A DNA stretch of 64,000 nucleotides from the NCBI GenBank assembly GCA_036270095.1, contig DATBDE010000019.1, forward strand, positions 1 to 64,000, given 5' to 3'. Shown here in pieces: positions 56,609-64,000 of the stretch. Below the pieces are notes generated by a model. That model ran no database searches. It was not told the origin of the DNA and saw nothing but the letters and a program-made list of their open reading frames with translations. Made by a program: the position numbers and the translations under genes. Each line of letters begins with the position of its first letter. Position 1 is the stretch's first letter. Origin of the DNA: DATBDE01 sp036270095. Lineage in GTDB: Bacteria; Actinomycetota; Thermoleophilia; Solirubrobacterales; Solirubrobacteraceae.

Positions 56609-58843
56609 CTAGGCCGCGGCGGTGCGCCTGGCCGCCGTGCCGGCCTCGGCCGTGGCCGTATCCTTCTGCTCGTCCTCGGCCTCGGGCGGCTTGGCGCCCT
56701 CGCGCGCCCACGGCTCGTCGAACTCGACGCGCCACTTGCCGTCCTCGCCCTGCTCGAACGCAAGCTTGGCCCGGAAGGAGCGGCCCGAGCGGCCGCGGAA
56801 GCCCGTGACTGGCTTGGCCGTCTTGCCGGTGGCGATGAGCTCGCGGGCCACCGCAACGGGAAGCTGCTTGCCCGCCTTGCTCTTCCAGATCACGAACCCG
56901 CAGCCGGGATCGTCGCGCGACCAGCACGAGTAACCCTTGCGGTTCTCGTTGATGTCGTGTCCGCACACCGGGCAGGGGCCCAGGTTGGCGCGCGGGATGC
57001 GCACGCCCTTGAGCTTGGCGTCGAGCTCGTTGACGGTCTCGGCCGCGAACTTCTCGATGTCGGACATGAAGCGCTCGCGCGAGTCGCCGCCGTGCTCGAT
57101 TTTGGCCAGGCGCCCCTCCCAGTCGCCGGTCAGCCCCGGCGAGGTGAGCGGGTGGGCGTCGAGTAGCCGGATGACGTTGACGCCCTTCTCCGTGGCCACC
57201 AGCGCGCGGGCGTCGCGCTCGATGTAGCCGACCTCGATCAGCCGCTCGATGATCGCCGCGCGCGTGGCCGGCGTGCCGATGCCGTTCTCCTTGAGGGCCT
57301 CGCGCAGCTCCTCCTCGTCGACGAGCTTGCCCGCGGTCTCCATCGCGGCCAGCAGCGACGCGTCGGAGTAGCGCCGCGGCGGCTGGGTCTCCTTCTCGGT
57401 GAAGGAGACGTCGCGGGTCTCGACCTGCTCGCCCTTCTCGAGCTTGGGGAGCTGCTGCTCGCGGCCCTCGTCGTCGTCGCGGCGCTCGTCGGTGTCGGCG
57501 TCCTCGCCGTAGACGGCGCGCCAGCCCGGTACCAGCAGCCGCTTGCCGCGGGTGCGGAAGACGCGCTCGGACACCGTGGTCTCGACCCGCGTGTTCTCGA
57601 ACACCGCCTCGGGATGGAAGACGGCGAGGAAGCGCCGGGCGACGAGGTCGTAGACCCGCCGGTCGTCGGAGTTCATCCGGTCGAGGTCGTGCTGCGAGCG
57701 CGTGGGGATGATCGCGTGGTGGTCGGTGACCTTGCTGTCGTTGACCACGCGCCCGAGCGGGAGCAGGTCCAGGCCCGTCACGTACTCGGCGGCGGCGCGG
57801 TACTGGCTGTTGCGGCCCACCAGCGCAGCCGTGGGCTTGATCTCGCCGATCATGTCGCCGGTCAGGTAGCGCGCGTTCGTGCGCGGATAGGTCAGCGCCG
57901 TGTGCTCCTCGTAGAGGCGCTGGGCGGCGGACAGCGTGCGCCGGGCCGAGAAGCCGTAGCGGCCGTTAGCCTCGCGCTGCAGCGAGGTGAGGTCGTAAAG
58001 CAGCGGTGGGCGCTGCTTCTGGGTCGTCTTGTCGAGCTTGGTGATCTCGCCGGCCCGTCCGGCGACGTCGGCGACGACGGCCTGCGCCTCGGCCTCGGTC
58101 TTGATCCGCGGGTTGGCGCCTGCGTGGAAGCGCCCCTCGTACAGGCGCTCCTGCGAGGCGGCGAACAGCGCGTCGACGACCCAGTAGGGCTCGGGCTTGA
58201 ACGCCCGGATCTCGTCCTCGCGCCGGGCCACGATGGCCAAGGTCGGAGTCTGCACGCGCCCGAGCGAGACGGCGCCGTCGAACGAGGAGCGCAGGCGGAT
58301 GGTGGCGGCCCGGGTCGCGTTCATGCCCACGATCCAGTCGGCCTCCGAGCGCGAGCGCGCGGCCTGCTCCAGCGACGCCTTGGCCTGGGCCGGCAGGAGT
58401 GCGGAGAACGCCTGCTCGATCGCCTGCTTGGTCATCGACTGCAGCCACAGCCGGCGCACGTCCTTCTTCGCGCCCGCCTTCTCGTACAGGTAGGCGAAGA
58501 TGAGCTCGCCCTCGCGCCCCGCGTCGCACGCGTTGATGACCACGTCGACGTCGTCGCGCTTGAGCTGGCGGCTGATCACGGCCATCTGCTTCTTGGAGCG
58601 CTCGTCGCGGATGACGAGGCGGAAGTGCTCGGGCACGATCGGCAGGTCGGCCATCCGCCACTTCTTGAACTTGGGGTCGTACTCGTCGGGCTCGGCGAGC
58701 TGGACGAGGTGTCCGACGGCCCAGGTCACGATGTACTCGGGCGCCTCGAGGTAGCCGTCGTGCTTGGCGAACGCTCCCGGGAGCACCCGCGCCAGGTCGC
58801 GTCCAACCGACGGCTTCTCCGCGATGACGAGGGTCTTGCCCAT
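56609..58843 (-). CDS. topB: Type IA DNA topoisomerase, TopB (topoisomerase III) class
   Basis: 744 residues. TOPRIM domain at the N-terminus (LVIAEKPSVGRDLARVL with the catalytic Glu, DAGREGELIF with the acidic pair). The active-site region reads LTYPRTNARYLTGDMIGEI, with catalytic Tyr in the topoisomerase III-type context. Other family marks are SLGRVQTPTLAIV and ENGIGTPATRAAIIERLIEVGY. A C-terminal zinc ribbon (CPVCGHDI..CWSRDDPGCGF) and an acidic/Ala tail follow. It removes negative supercoils or decatenates by single-strand passage. The ATG at MGKTLVIAEK is preferred to the open frame upstream. Confidence 0.9.
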   Translation of the reverse strand: MGKTLVIAEKPSVGRDLARVLPGAFAKHDGYLEAPEYIVTWAVGHLVQLAEPDEYDPKFKKWRMADLPIVPEHFRLVIRDERSKKQMAVISRQLKRDDVDVVINACDAGREGELIFAYLYEKAGAKKDVRRLWLQSMTKQAIEQAFSALLPAQAKASLEQAARSRSEADWIVGMNATRAATIRLRSSFDGAVSLGRVQTPTLAIVARREDEIRAFKPEPYWVVDALFAASQERLYEGRFHAGANPRIKTEAEAQAVVADVAGRAGEITKLDKTTQKQRPPLLYDLTSLQREANGRYGFSARRTLSAAQRLYEEHTALTYPRTNARYLTGDMIGEIKPTAALVGRNSQYRAAAEYVTGLDLLPLGRVVNDSKVTDHHAIIPTRSQHDLDRMNSDDRRVYDLVARRFLAVFHPEAVFENTRVETTVSERVFRTRGKRLLVPGWRAVYGEDADTDERRDDDEGREQQLPKLEKGEQVETRDVSFTEKETQPPRRYSDASLLAAMETAGKLVDEEELREALKENGIGTPATRAAIIERLIEVGYIERDARALVATEKGVNVIRLLDAHPLTSPGLTGDWEGRLAKIEHGGDSRERFMSDIEKFAAETVNELDAKLKGVRIPRANLGPCPVCGHDINENRKGYSCWSRDDPGCGFVIWKSKAGKQLPVAVARELIATGKTAKPVTGFRGRSGRSFRAKLAFEQGEDGKWRVEFDEPWAREGAKPPEAEDEQKDTATAEAGTAARRTAAA

Positions 58844-58936
58844 CGCGGCGGCAGAGTAGCGCCAACCCCAGCTGCCTCCGTCGCGCGGCACAAAGCCACT
58901 GCAACCTTTGCGCGCCCGTGGGTAGGTATCAATGAG

Positions 58937-59122
58937 ATGTTCGAAGTCGTCTGTCCAGAGTGCGGCTACCGCGTCGGCGTGGGGACGTTCTCGGATCCGG
59001 GGAGCTGCCCGAGCTGCGACCTGCCGCTCATGCTCACCGCCGAGTTTCGTGCCCTGCCTCGCGAGGACCTCGTCGCCGAGGCCAAGCGCCGCAAGAAGCT
59101 CGAGGCCGTCGTACCCCGCTGA
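58937..59122 (+). CDS. Small zinc-ribbon protein
   Basis: 61 residues with two CxxC knuckles (VVCPECGYRVG and SCPSCDLPL) and a charged helical C-terminus (REDLVAEAKRRKKLEAVVP). It probably binds one zinc ion; function unknown. It is divergent from topB and ends one base before the convergent protease gene. The ATG before FEVVCPEC was chosen; an overlapping ATG at 58932 is in another frame. Confidence 0.6.
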   Translation: MFEVVCPECGYRVGVGTFSDPGSCPSCDLPLMLTAEFRALPREDLVAEAKRRKKLEAVVPR

Positions 59123-60271
59123 TCAGTGTGCGCAGGCGCCGGTGCTGACGGGCTGCGAGGCCCGCGCCAGCGCCCGGCGCACGATCCGGTTGGGGACCCC
59201 GTAGCCGCCCCGCTCGCCTCCGCCCACGGTCGCCGCGAACACCGTGGACATCACCCGACCCGTGCCGTCGACCACGGGGCCGCCGGAGTTCCCCGGCCGT
59301 ACCCGGCCGCGGAACGTGGTGATCGAGCGCGAGATCGGCCCGCGCCCGTACGCGTCCTGGGACGAGAAGGTCTGCGTCATCCCCAGACGCGCCGCCGTGG
59401 CCCGGAAGGGCCCGTTCTGCGGATAGCCCAGGACCGCGCCGGCGGCGCCGCGCCGCGGGCGCGGGGCCAGGTCCAGCGCCCGGCGTTGCAGCCCCGGGAC
59501 CCGCAGCACCGCCACGTCGTTGGAGGGGTCGAAGTAGATCGTGGTCGCGTTGAGCATGGGCGGGGCGCCGTCGGCCTCGACCGTGGTGTCGCTCTCCCCC
59601 GCGACCACGTGGGCGTTGGTCACCACGACGCCGGTGGCGGCCACCCAGCCCGAGCCTTCGACGTTCAGCCCGCAGGCAGTGCCGAGCACGCGCACGACGC
59701 TGTCGCGCGCCCGCTTGATCCGCGGGTCGCGCAGGATGGCCGACTTCGGCGGCGCCACGTCGGGCTGGGGCCCGTGGATCTGCGGGATCGGGTCCAGGCG
59801 CGAGAGCGCGTTGAGGATCGGCCCCGTGGGCGGCAGGATCGCGTTGAGGTTGCTCAGGATCAGCGAGCGCTGGATGTCGTGGCGCAGAGTCGAGGCGCCG
59901 GGGGCCTGCAGCGCCGCCGCGCCGGCGATCCATGCCACCCCGAGCGCCACGCACGCCGTCAGCACCGCGCCGAGGACCCCGTCGACCATCGCGAATCCGG
60001 GGATGCGCAGGCGCCGGCGCACGGCCACCCCGAAGCCCTCGAGCACGACGGCGAGGATCACCCCGACGACCAGCGCGCCCAGGAGCCCGAACAGCGGCGC
60101 ATAGGGCGAGTGGGCCCCCTCGGAGAGCACCAGTGGCGCCAGTCGCGTGCCCAGGAACGCCCCGAGGGCGAACCCGGCCAGCGACAGCACCCCCACGATG
60201 AATCCCTGTGCGTATCCGTACAGGGCCACCAGCAGGCAGACGCCGATGATGATCCAATCGATTGGTGTCAC
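59123..60271 (-). CDS. MarP-like membrane-anchored trypsin-type serine protease (CvpA domain)
   Basis: 382 residues. The N-terminal 150 carry four membrane helices of the CvpA type (IIIGVCLLVALYGYAQGFIVG, LFGLLGALVVGVILAVVL, MVDGVLGAVLTACVALGVAW). A chymotrypsin-fold protease follows, with His in VVVTNAHVVAG, Asp in FDPSNDVAVLRV and Ser in RPGNSGGPVVD. Two cysteines (GTACGL near 200, TGACAH at the end) could form a disulfide. M. tuberculosis MarP of this design maintains pH homeostasis and cleaves cell-wall hydrolases. GTG start; divergent from the PBP gene with 27 bases between. Confidence 0.9.
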   Translation of the reverse strand: MTPIDWIIIGVCLLVALYGYAQGFIVGVLSLAGFALGAFLGTRLAPLVLSEGAHSPYAPLFGLLGALVVGVILAVVLEGFGVAVRRRLRIPGFAMVDGVLGAVLTACVALGVAWIAGAAALQAPGASTLRHDIQRSLILSNLNAILPPTGPILNALSRLDPIPQIHGPQPDVAPPKSAILRDPRIKRARDSVVRVLGTACGLNVEGSGWVAATGVVVTNAHVVAGESDTTVEADGAPPMLNATTIYFDPSNDVAVLRVPGLQRRALDLAPRPRRGAAGAVLGYPQNGPFRATAARLGMTQTFSSQDAYGRGPISRSITTFRGRVRPGNSGGPVVDGTGRVMSTVFAATVGGGERGGYGVPNRIVRRALARASQPVSTGACAH

Positions 60272-60298
60272 GGCCTACAGGTTGACTAGGCTCGGCAG

Positions 60299-62005
60299 GT
60301 GGCACGGACGATCACACGGGAAGCGCCGCTACGGAAAGAGGCGCCGGCGCGTCGCGACCGCCTCCTGCGACGGCTGCTACCCGTGCTCGTGCTCGCCGCG
60401 ATCGCGCTCCTCGTCGGGGTCATCGTGGGCGCCAGCCACGTGCCAGCCGAGCGCAAGATCGCCCAGCAGTTCGCGCAGGACTGGGACCGCGGCGACTACG
60501 GCTCCATGTACGACCTGATCGCGGCCGACGTCAAGCGGCGGGTTACGCCGCTGCAGTTCGCCCGCGCCTACCGGGCCGCCGCGGCGACCGCCACCGGGAC
60601 CGGCGTCCGCACCGGCAAGGTGCCCGACCCCGAGGGCGGCGTGGTGCGCCTGCCCGTCGCCGTCAGCACCCGGATCTGGGGCACGCTGCCCGGCGTCGTC
60701 CAGCTGCCGTTCAGCGGCGATGGCGACGACGCCCGCGTGGACTGGCGCCCGAGCCTCGTCTTCCCCGGGCTCGATCCCGGCCGGCGCCTGACCCGCAACA
60801 CCGCACTGGGCCAGCGCGGCGACATCCTGGCCCGCAACGGCCAGCCCCTGGTCAGCGGCGCCGGGCGCGCCGTCGCCTTCCCCGCGGCCCAGAGCCTCGC
60901 GGGCGAGATGGGCAAGCCCGGCCCGGTCCAGCGCCACGCGCTGCGACCGCTCGGCTACCCGCCCGACGCGCGCGTCGGCACCTCCGGTCTCGAGCTCGCG
61001 CTCAACCGCCAGCTCGCCGGCCAGCCCGGCGGCGTCCTGCGCGCCGGCGGCCACACGATCGCGAAGAGCACGCCGAAGGCGGGCGAGAACGTGCGCTCGA
61101 CGATCGACCCCTCCGCGCAGAAGGCGGCCGCGGCCGCGCTGGGCGACCGCCTCGGCGGGGAGACGGCGATCACGCCCGACGGCGAGATCCTGGCCATGGC
61201 CGGCATCGCCGGCAGCGACCTCCAGCCGCCGGGCTCGACGTTCAAGATGATCACCCTGACGGCGGTGCTCGAGGCCAACGCGGCCAAGCCGTCGACCGTC
61301 TTCCCCTACCAGACCGCCACCCACCTCGAGGGCGTCCGCCTCGAGAACGCCAACGGCGAGTCGTGCGGCGGCACGCTGGTGCAGTCGTTCGCGAACTCGT
61401 GCAACTCGGTCTTCGCCCCGCTGGGCGCCAAGATCGGGGCCCAGAAGCTCGTCTCCACCGCCGAGCGCTTCGGCTTCAACCAGCCGCCCGACGTGCCGGG
61501 CATCGCGGAGAGCACGCTGCCCCCGGCCGACAAGGTGGGGGATGACCTCGCGGTCGGCTCGACGGCGATCGGCCAGGGCGACGTCCAGGCCAGCGCGGTG
61601 GAGATGGCCGTCGTGGCCGCCACGATCGCCAACCGCGGCCGGCGCCCGCGGCTGCGCGTCGACCTCGACTCCCGCCCCAGCTACACCCGCGTGACCAGCC
61701 CGCGCGTGGCCCGCACGGTGGGCAAGATGATGGTCGCGGTGGTCCGGAGCGGCACCGGCACCGCGGCTGCGATCCCCGGCGTCACCGTGGCCGGCAAGAC
61801 CGGCACCGCCGAGCTCGGCAACACCGTCGACCAGTCCGGCAACAAGAACGCCGACGCCCCCGACACCGACGCCTGGTTTGCCGCCTTCGCCCCCGTGCGC
61901 AAGCCGCGCGTGGCGGTCGGCGTCCTGCTCGTGCAGGCCGGCGCCGGAGCCGACGTGGGCGCGCCCGCGGCGCGCGACCTGCTCACCAGCACCCTGCGGT
62001 CCTAG
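60299..62005 (+). CDS. Class B penicillin-binding protein (transpeptidase)
   Basis: 568 residues. One N-terminal membrane anchor (LLPVLVLAAIALLVGVIVGA at about 25-45). An NTF2-like MecA_N-type domain covers 50-150 (IAQQFAQDWDRGDYGSMYDL). A PBP dimerisation segment follows (RGDILARNGQPLV). The transpeptidase domain has the catalytic STFK (GSTFKMITLTAVLE), the SxN motif in SFANSCNSVF and KTGTAEL near 500. It cross-links peptidoglycan outside the membrane. It resembles actinobacterial PbpA/PBP2-like enzymes. GTG start; stands alone beside the MarP-like gene, a cell-wall pairing. Confidence 0.9.
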   Translation: MARTITREAPLRKEAPARRDRLLRRLLPVLVLAAIALLVGVIVGASHVPAERKIAQQFAQDWDRGDYGSMYDLIAADVKRRVTPLQFARAYRAAAATATGTGVRTGKVPDPEGGVVRLPVAVSTRIWGTLPGVVQLPFSGDGDDARVDWRPSLVFPGLDPGRRLTRNTALGQRGDILARNGQPLVSGAGRAVAFPAAQSLAGEMGKPGPVQRHALRPLGYPPDARVGTSGLELALNRQLAGQPGGVLRAGGHTIAKSTPKAGENVRSTIDPSAQKAAAAALGDRLGGETAITPDGEILAMAGIAGSDLQPPGSTFKMITLTAVLEANAAKPSTVFPYQTATHLEGVRLENANGESCGGTLVQSFANSCNSVFAPLGAKIGAQKLVSTAERFGFNQPPDVPGIAESTLPPADKVGDDLAVGSTAIGQGDVQASAVEMAVVAATIANRGRRPRLRVDLDSRPSYTRVTSPRVARTVGKMMVAVVRSGTGTAAAIPGVTVAGKTGTAELGNTVDQSGNKNADAPDTDAWFAAFAPVRKPRVAVGVLLVQAGAGADVGAPAARDLLTSTLRS

Positions 62006-62021
62006 CGCGCGGCAGGCGCGC
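62005..62021. terminator. Bidirectional hairpin between convergent genes
   Basis: GCGCGC-GGCAG-GCGCGC lies exactly between the stop of the PBP gene and the stop of the minus-strand lipoprotein gene. The short GC stem is without T-runs on either side. Confidence 0.45.
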
Positions 62022-62588
62022 CTAGACGTCGAGGCTGACCCGGCCCTTGTTCTGGAGCTGGTCGGTGACGACGAGCTCCAGCGGGCGGTTGTCGAGCGCG
62101 GACAACGGCAGCTTGAACAGCACCAGCGAGCCCTGGATCACGCCCTCCGACGCCACCGAGTTGACCGGCGGGATGAGCCCGTTGGGCGGCACCAGGCCGC
62201 CTTGATAGCTGAAGTGGTTCTGCGGGGCCTGCGGCACCGGGAAGTAGGTGTCGTCCTGGGTGTCGGTGATGACGAAGTCGTTGGCCGCGGGGTGCGCCTG
62301 CTTCGTCTCGTTGGCCACCCGGAGGAAGATCCCGAACCAGGTCTGGCCCTTGGCCAGCTTGGCCTGGAAGGGCCGGACGCCCTGCAGGTAGGTCTCGTCC
62401 TCGATGTCGTAGGGGTTGAGCTGCCGCGAGATCTGGACCTGATAGGTCAGCGGGCCCACGTTGAGGTAGGTCCCCTCGGTGTCGCCCGTGGTGCTGATCT
62501 TGGGCTTGTTGCCGCAGGCCGCAAGCACGAGCACGGCGGCGATGGCGAGGAGGGCCAGGGGGAGCTTGCGCGACACGAGGTGCGGCAT
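62022..62588 (-). CDS. Lipoprotein with DUF4352-like beta-sandwich
   Basis: 188 residues. The lipoprotein signal MPHLVSRKLPLALLAIAAVL ends at lipobox LAAC. The mature domain reads TYLNVGPLTYQVQISRQLNPYD, GQTWFGIFLRVANETKQAH, NDFVITDTQDDTYFPV and VQGSLVLFKLP-like SEGVIQGSLVLFKL, the pattern of DUF4352/immunoprotective beta-sandwiches. It is attached outside the membrane. Function unknown. It may follow the SRPBCC gene upstream (17-base gap) in one transcript. Confidence 0.75.
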   Translation of the reverse strand: MPHLVSRKLPLALLAIAAVLVLAACGNKPKISTTGDTEGTYLNVGPLTYQVQISRQLNPYDIEDETYLQGVRPFQAKLAKGQTWFGIFLRVANETKQAHPAANDFVITDTQDDTYFPVPQAPQNHFSYQGGLVPPNGLIPPVNSVASEGVIQGSLVLFKLPLSALDNRPLELVVTDQLQNKGRVSLDV

Positions 62589-62605
62589 CTTAAGGCGAAT
62601 ACGGA

Positions 62606-63097
62606 TCAACGGGCGACCGTGGCTCTGCTGCCCCGCAGGTCGCCGTCCTCGAGGATGGCCTGCAGGCGCCGCAGGGCGCGCCGGTTCTGCCGCCGCAGCC
62701 AGCCGCGCGCGCCGAGCTTCTCCAGCAGCCGGTCGGTGACCAGCGCGGGCTCGGTCTCGCTCGTGAGCTCGACCCGGGTGGTGTCTCCGGCGCCCTCGAG
62801 CAGCCGGTACTCGGTGTTGACCTTGATCCGGTTGTACTTGCCCGCCCGGCCCTGCTCGACCAGCCGGTAGGGCGGGTCGAGCTCGACGATGGTCGTGTCG
62901 GCCCAGGGGAACCGGTTCAGCGGCATGTCGACGCGATAGCGGGCGCCCGCCCCGCGCCCGTAGGACTGCTCCCGCGTGAGGTGGAAGTCCTTGAGGAAGT
63001 GGTCGGTGAACTCGGCGTGGTTGGCGATGTCCGCGAGGTAGTCGAAGACCTCCTCGCGGGGCCGCGCCACGGTGGTGGTGACGGTGAAGGGCTCCAC
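62606..63097 (-). CDS. SRPBCC (polyketide cyclase/START-like) family protein
   Basis: 163 residues of the helix-grip fold: FTVTTTVARPREEVFDYLADIANHAEF, ARYRVDMPLNRFPWADTTIVELDPPYRLV, TTRVELTSETEP and a basic C-terminal helix (RRQNRRALRRLQAIL). SRPBCC proteins bind hydrophobic ligands in a deep pocket; some act as aromatases, most are unassigned. The start is GTG. It lies between two other minus-strand genes with small gaps, probably one operon. Confidence 0.8.
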   Translation of the reverse strand: MEPFTVTTTVARPREEVFDYLADIANHAEFTDHFLKDFHLTREQSYGRGAGARYRVDMPLNRFPWADTTIVELDPPYRLVEQGRAGKYNRIKVNTEYRLLEGAGDTTRVELTSETEPALVTDRLLEKLGARGWLRRQNRRALRRLQAILEDGDLRGSRATVAR

Positions 63098-63109
63098 GCC
63101 GCGCGCAGT

Positions 63110-63373
63110 CTACGCGGCGCGGCTCACCCTCAGCACCGTGTGGCCCGCGCCCGTGGCGCGCACCAGATGGACCTCCGCCGGCTCCTCCGGCCGCAGCGTG
63201 CGGCAGAGCTCGCAGACGGCGCGTCCGCTGGCGTAGACGAACATCCGCTCGCCGATCAGCGGCGAGCGGCGGCAGTCCCGGCAGCGGTCGCGACCGGCCT
63301 CGAGGCGCAGCACGCTGTTGCGCAGCAGCGCCCGCTCGAGGTCCTCGATCGAATGCGGAACGACATCGCTCAT
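63110..63373 (-). CDS. Small protein with zinc-ribbon-like cysteines
   Basis: 87 residues with CRDCRRSP near 31 and CELCRTLRPEE near 55, two CxxC pairs spaced as in a small zinc ribbon. An amphipathic start (IEDLERALLRNSVLRLEAG) and a short beta-like end (HTVLRVSRAA) surround it. Function unknown. First gene of a likely three-gene minus-strand run with the SRPBCC and lipoprotein genes. Confidence 0.65.
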   Translation of the reverse strand: MSDVVPHSIEDLERALLRNSVLRLEAGRDRCRDCRRSPLIGERMFVYASGRAVCELCRTLRPEEPAEVHLVRATGAGHTVLRVSRAA

Positions 63374-63540
63374 GCTCGGGTTTTCGCCCCGCCGGGGCGC
63401 CCTCCTGCCGGCGCAGGCGACGGTTTGACGGGCACGAGCAGGGCACTTTCGGTGGCCGCGCAGGGGTTTCCCCTCGTCGCTATCATCACGAACATCAGGC
63501 GGTCAGGTGGTGGCCGCCTGTCTCCTTGGAGGGAGAGTCA

Positions 63541-64000
63541 ATGGATGCGATGACTTCGGGCACGCTGGCGGGCACCGGTTCGTTCCGTTGCCTGGACTGC
63601 GAGTACGTGGTGACGCTTGCCGCGGACGATCGCCTCCCGACGTGCCCCGGTTGCGGCGGTGAGCGCTTCGTCCGCGCTTCGCTGTTCGGCGACCCGCGCC
63701 TGGCCGTGTCTCCCCCCTCGGCTGCGGCCTCCGAGGCCGCAGCCGGCACCTGGGTCGGCGAGGCGCGAGGCCGGATCAGCGAGCCCGGCGAGTACCTGGC
63801 CTTCCTCGACGGCGAGGAGCTGAGCGTCACCCCGCTGACGCGCGAGTGGACCCGGATCGGCCGCAGCCTGGCCGCCGACGTCCGCTTCGACGACCCGACG
63901 GTCTCGCGGCGCCACGCGCTCATCGTGCGCCAGGCCGACGGGGTCCGTGTGCTCGACGACCGCAGCCTGAACGGCGTGTTCGTAAACGGAGAGCGCGTGG
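63541..64000 (+). CDS. Zinc-ribbon/FHA domain protein (partial, runs off the window)
   Basis: The frame is open to the window edge (153 codons). The N-terminus carries CLDCEYVV..LPTCPGCGGERF, a four-cysteine zinc ribbon. An Ala-rich linker follows, then an FHA domain: REWTRIGRSLAADVRFDDPTVSRRHALI.., with the phosphothreonine-binding Arg (IGRS), Ser/Arg (VSRRH) and Asn (SLNGVFVNG) all present. FHA domains read Ser/Thr-kinase phosphorylation. GGAGGGAG lies before the ATG. Its C-terminus, and any effector domain, are outside the window. Confidence 0.85.
   Translation, partial: MDAMTSGTLAGTGSFRCLDCEYVVTLAADDRLPTCPGCGGERFVRASLFGDPRLAVSPPSAAASEAAAGTWVGEARGRISEPGEYLAFLDGEELSVTPLTREWTRIGRSLAADVRFDDPTVSRRHALIVRQADGVRVLDDRSLNGVFVNGERV

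Overview
The window is high-GC (about 70%) bacterial chromosome with GTG/ATG starts, many 4-base start/stop overlaps and no tRNA, rRNA or CRISPR array that I could see. The gene content points to Actinomycetota, most likely the Thermoleophilia/Solirubrobacterales. Pointers are a SARP/BTAD regulator, SigB/F-type sigma with STAS antagonist, ANTAR, bacterial Ku, a MarP-like protease, sigma-type HTH relics with a Cys-rich tail, and secreted FG-GAP and fasciclin proteins. The taxon is an inference; the gene families are read from the sequence.

Region 1 (1-14.8 kb) is an accessory, decaying zone. It holds a fasciclin protein, an NAD(P)-binding reductase, a membrane-tethered BTAD regulator coupled to a lipoprotein binding protein, small secreted or membrane proteins, an SDR and a large FG-GAP/RTX secreted protein. 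Between them lie gene wrecks: half a response-regulator DNA-binding domain joined to an IS1595-type transposase tail, a haloperoxidase C-terminus, a LysR C-terminus, and a dispersed repeat family of truncated sigma-factor genes with a shared leader (near 2.4, 8.3, 10.2 and 14.5 kb).

Region 2 (14.8-29.6 kb) carries secreted or lipoprotein genes, a CocE/NonD-type hydrolase, a decayed LysR gene, an NTF2-like protein, an alpha/beta hydrolase, and a packed minus-strand operon (DUF2127-like membrane protein, frameshifted hydrolase, flavin monooxygenase, TetR). It ends in a penicillin-acylase gene broken at least twice. The clean single-base lesions could be assembly errors and need read-level confirmation.

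Region 3 (29.6-48.7 kb) is core-like: gltD-gltB, a GAF-PAS-GAF-PP2C phosphatase, Ku, a HAD phosphatase, a PfpI/DJ-1 protein, a SigB/F-type sigma with divergent STAS antagonist, and a ParB-like protein. A sugar ABC operon of the LpqY-SugABC/MsmK type with its own GH13 glucosidase follows. PP2C phosphatase, STAS protein and sigma factor could form one partner-switching stress pathway. Two SigB/F-like promoter matches flank the sigma gene.

Region 4 (48.7-64 kb) holds an AddA/AddB-type helicase-nuclease pair, a TetR regulator with a clear operator, a type IA topoisomerase of the TopB class, a MarP-like membrane protease, a class B penicillin-binding protein and small envelope or zinc-ribbon proteins. 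It closes with a zinc-ribbon/FHA protein cut by the window end. Two palindromic elements stand out here: one embedded in-frame in addA, and an insertion-like block between the TetR gene and topB.
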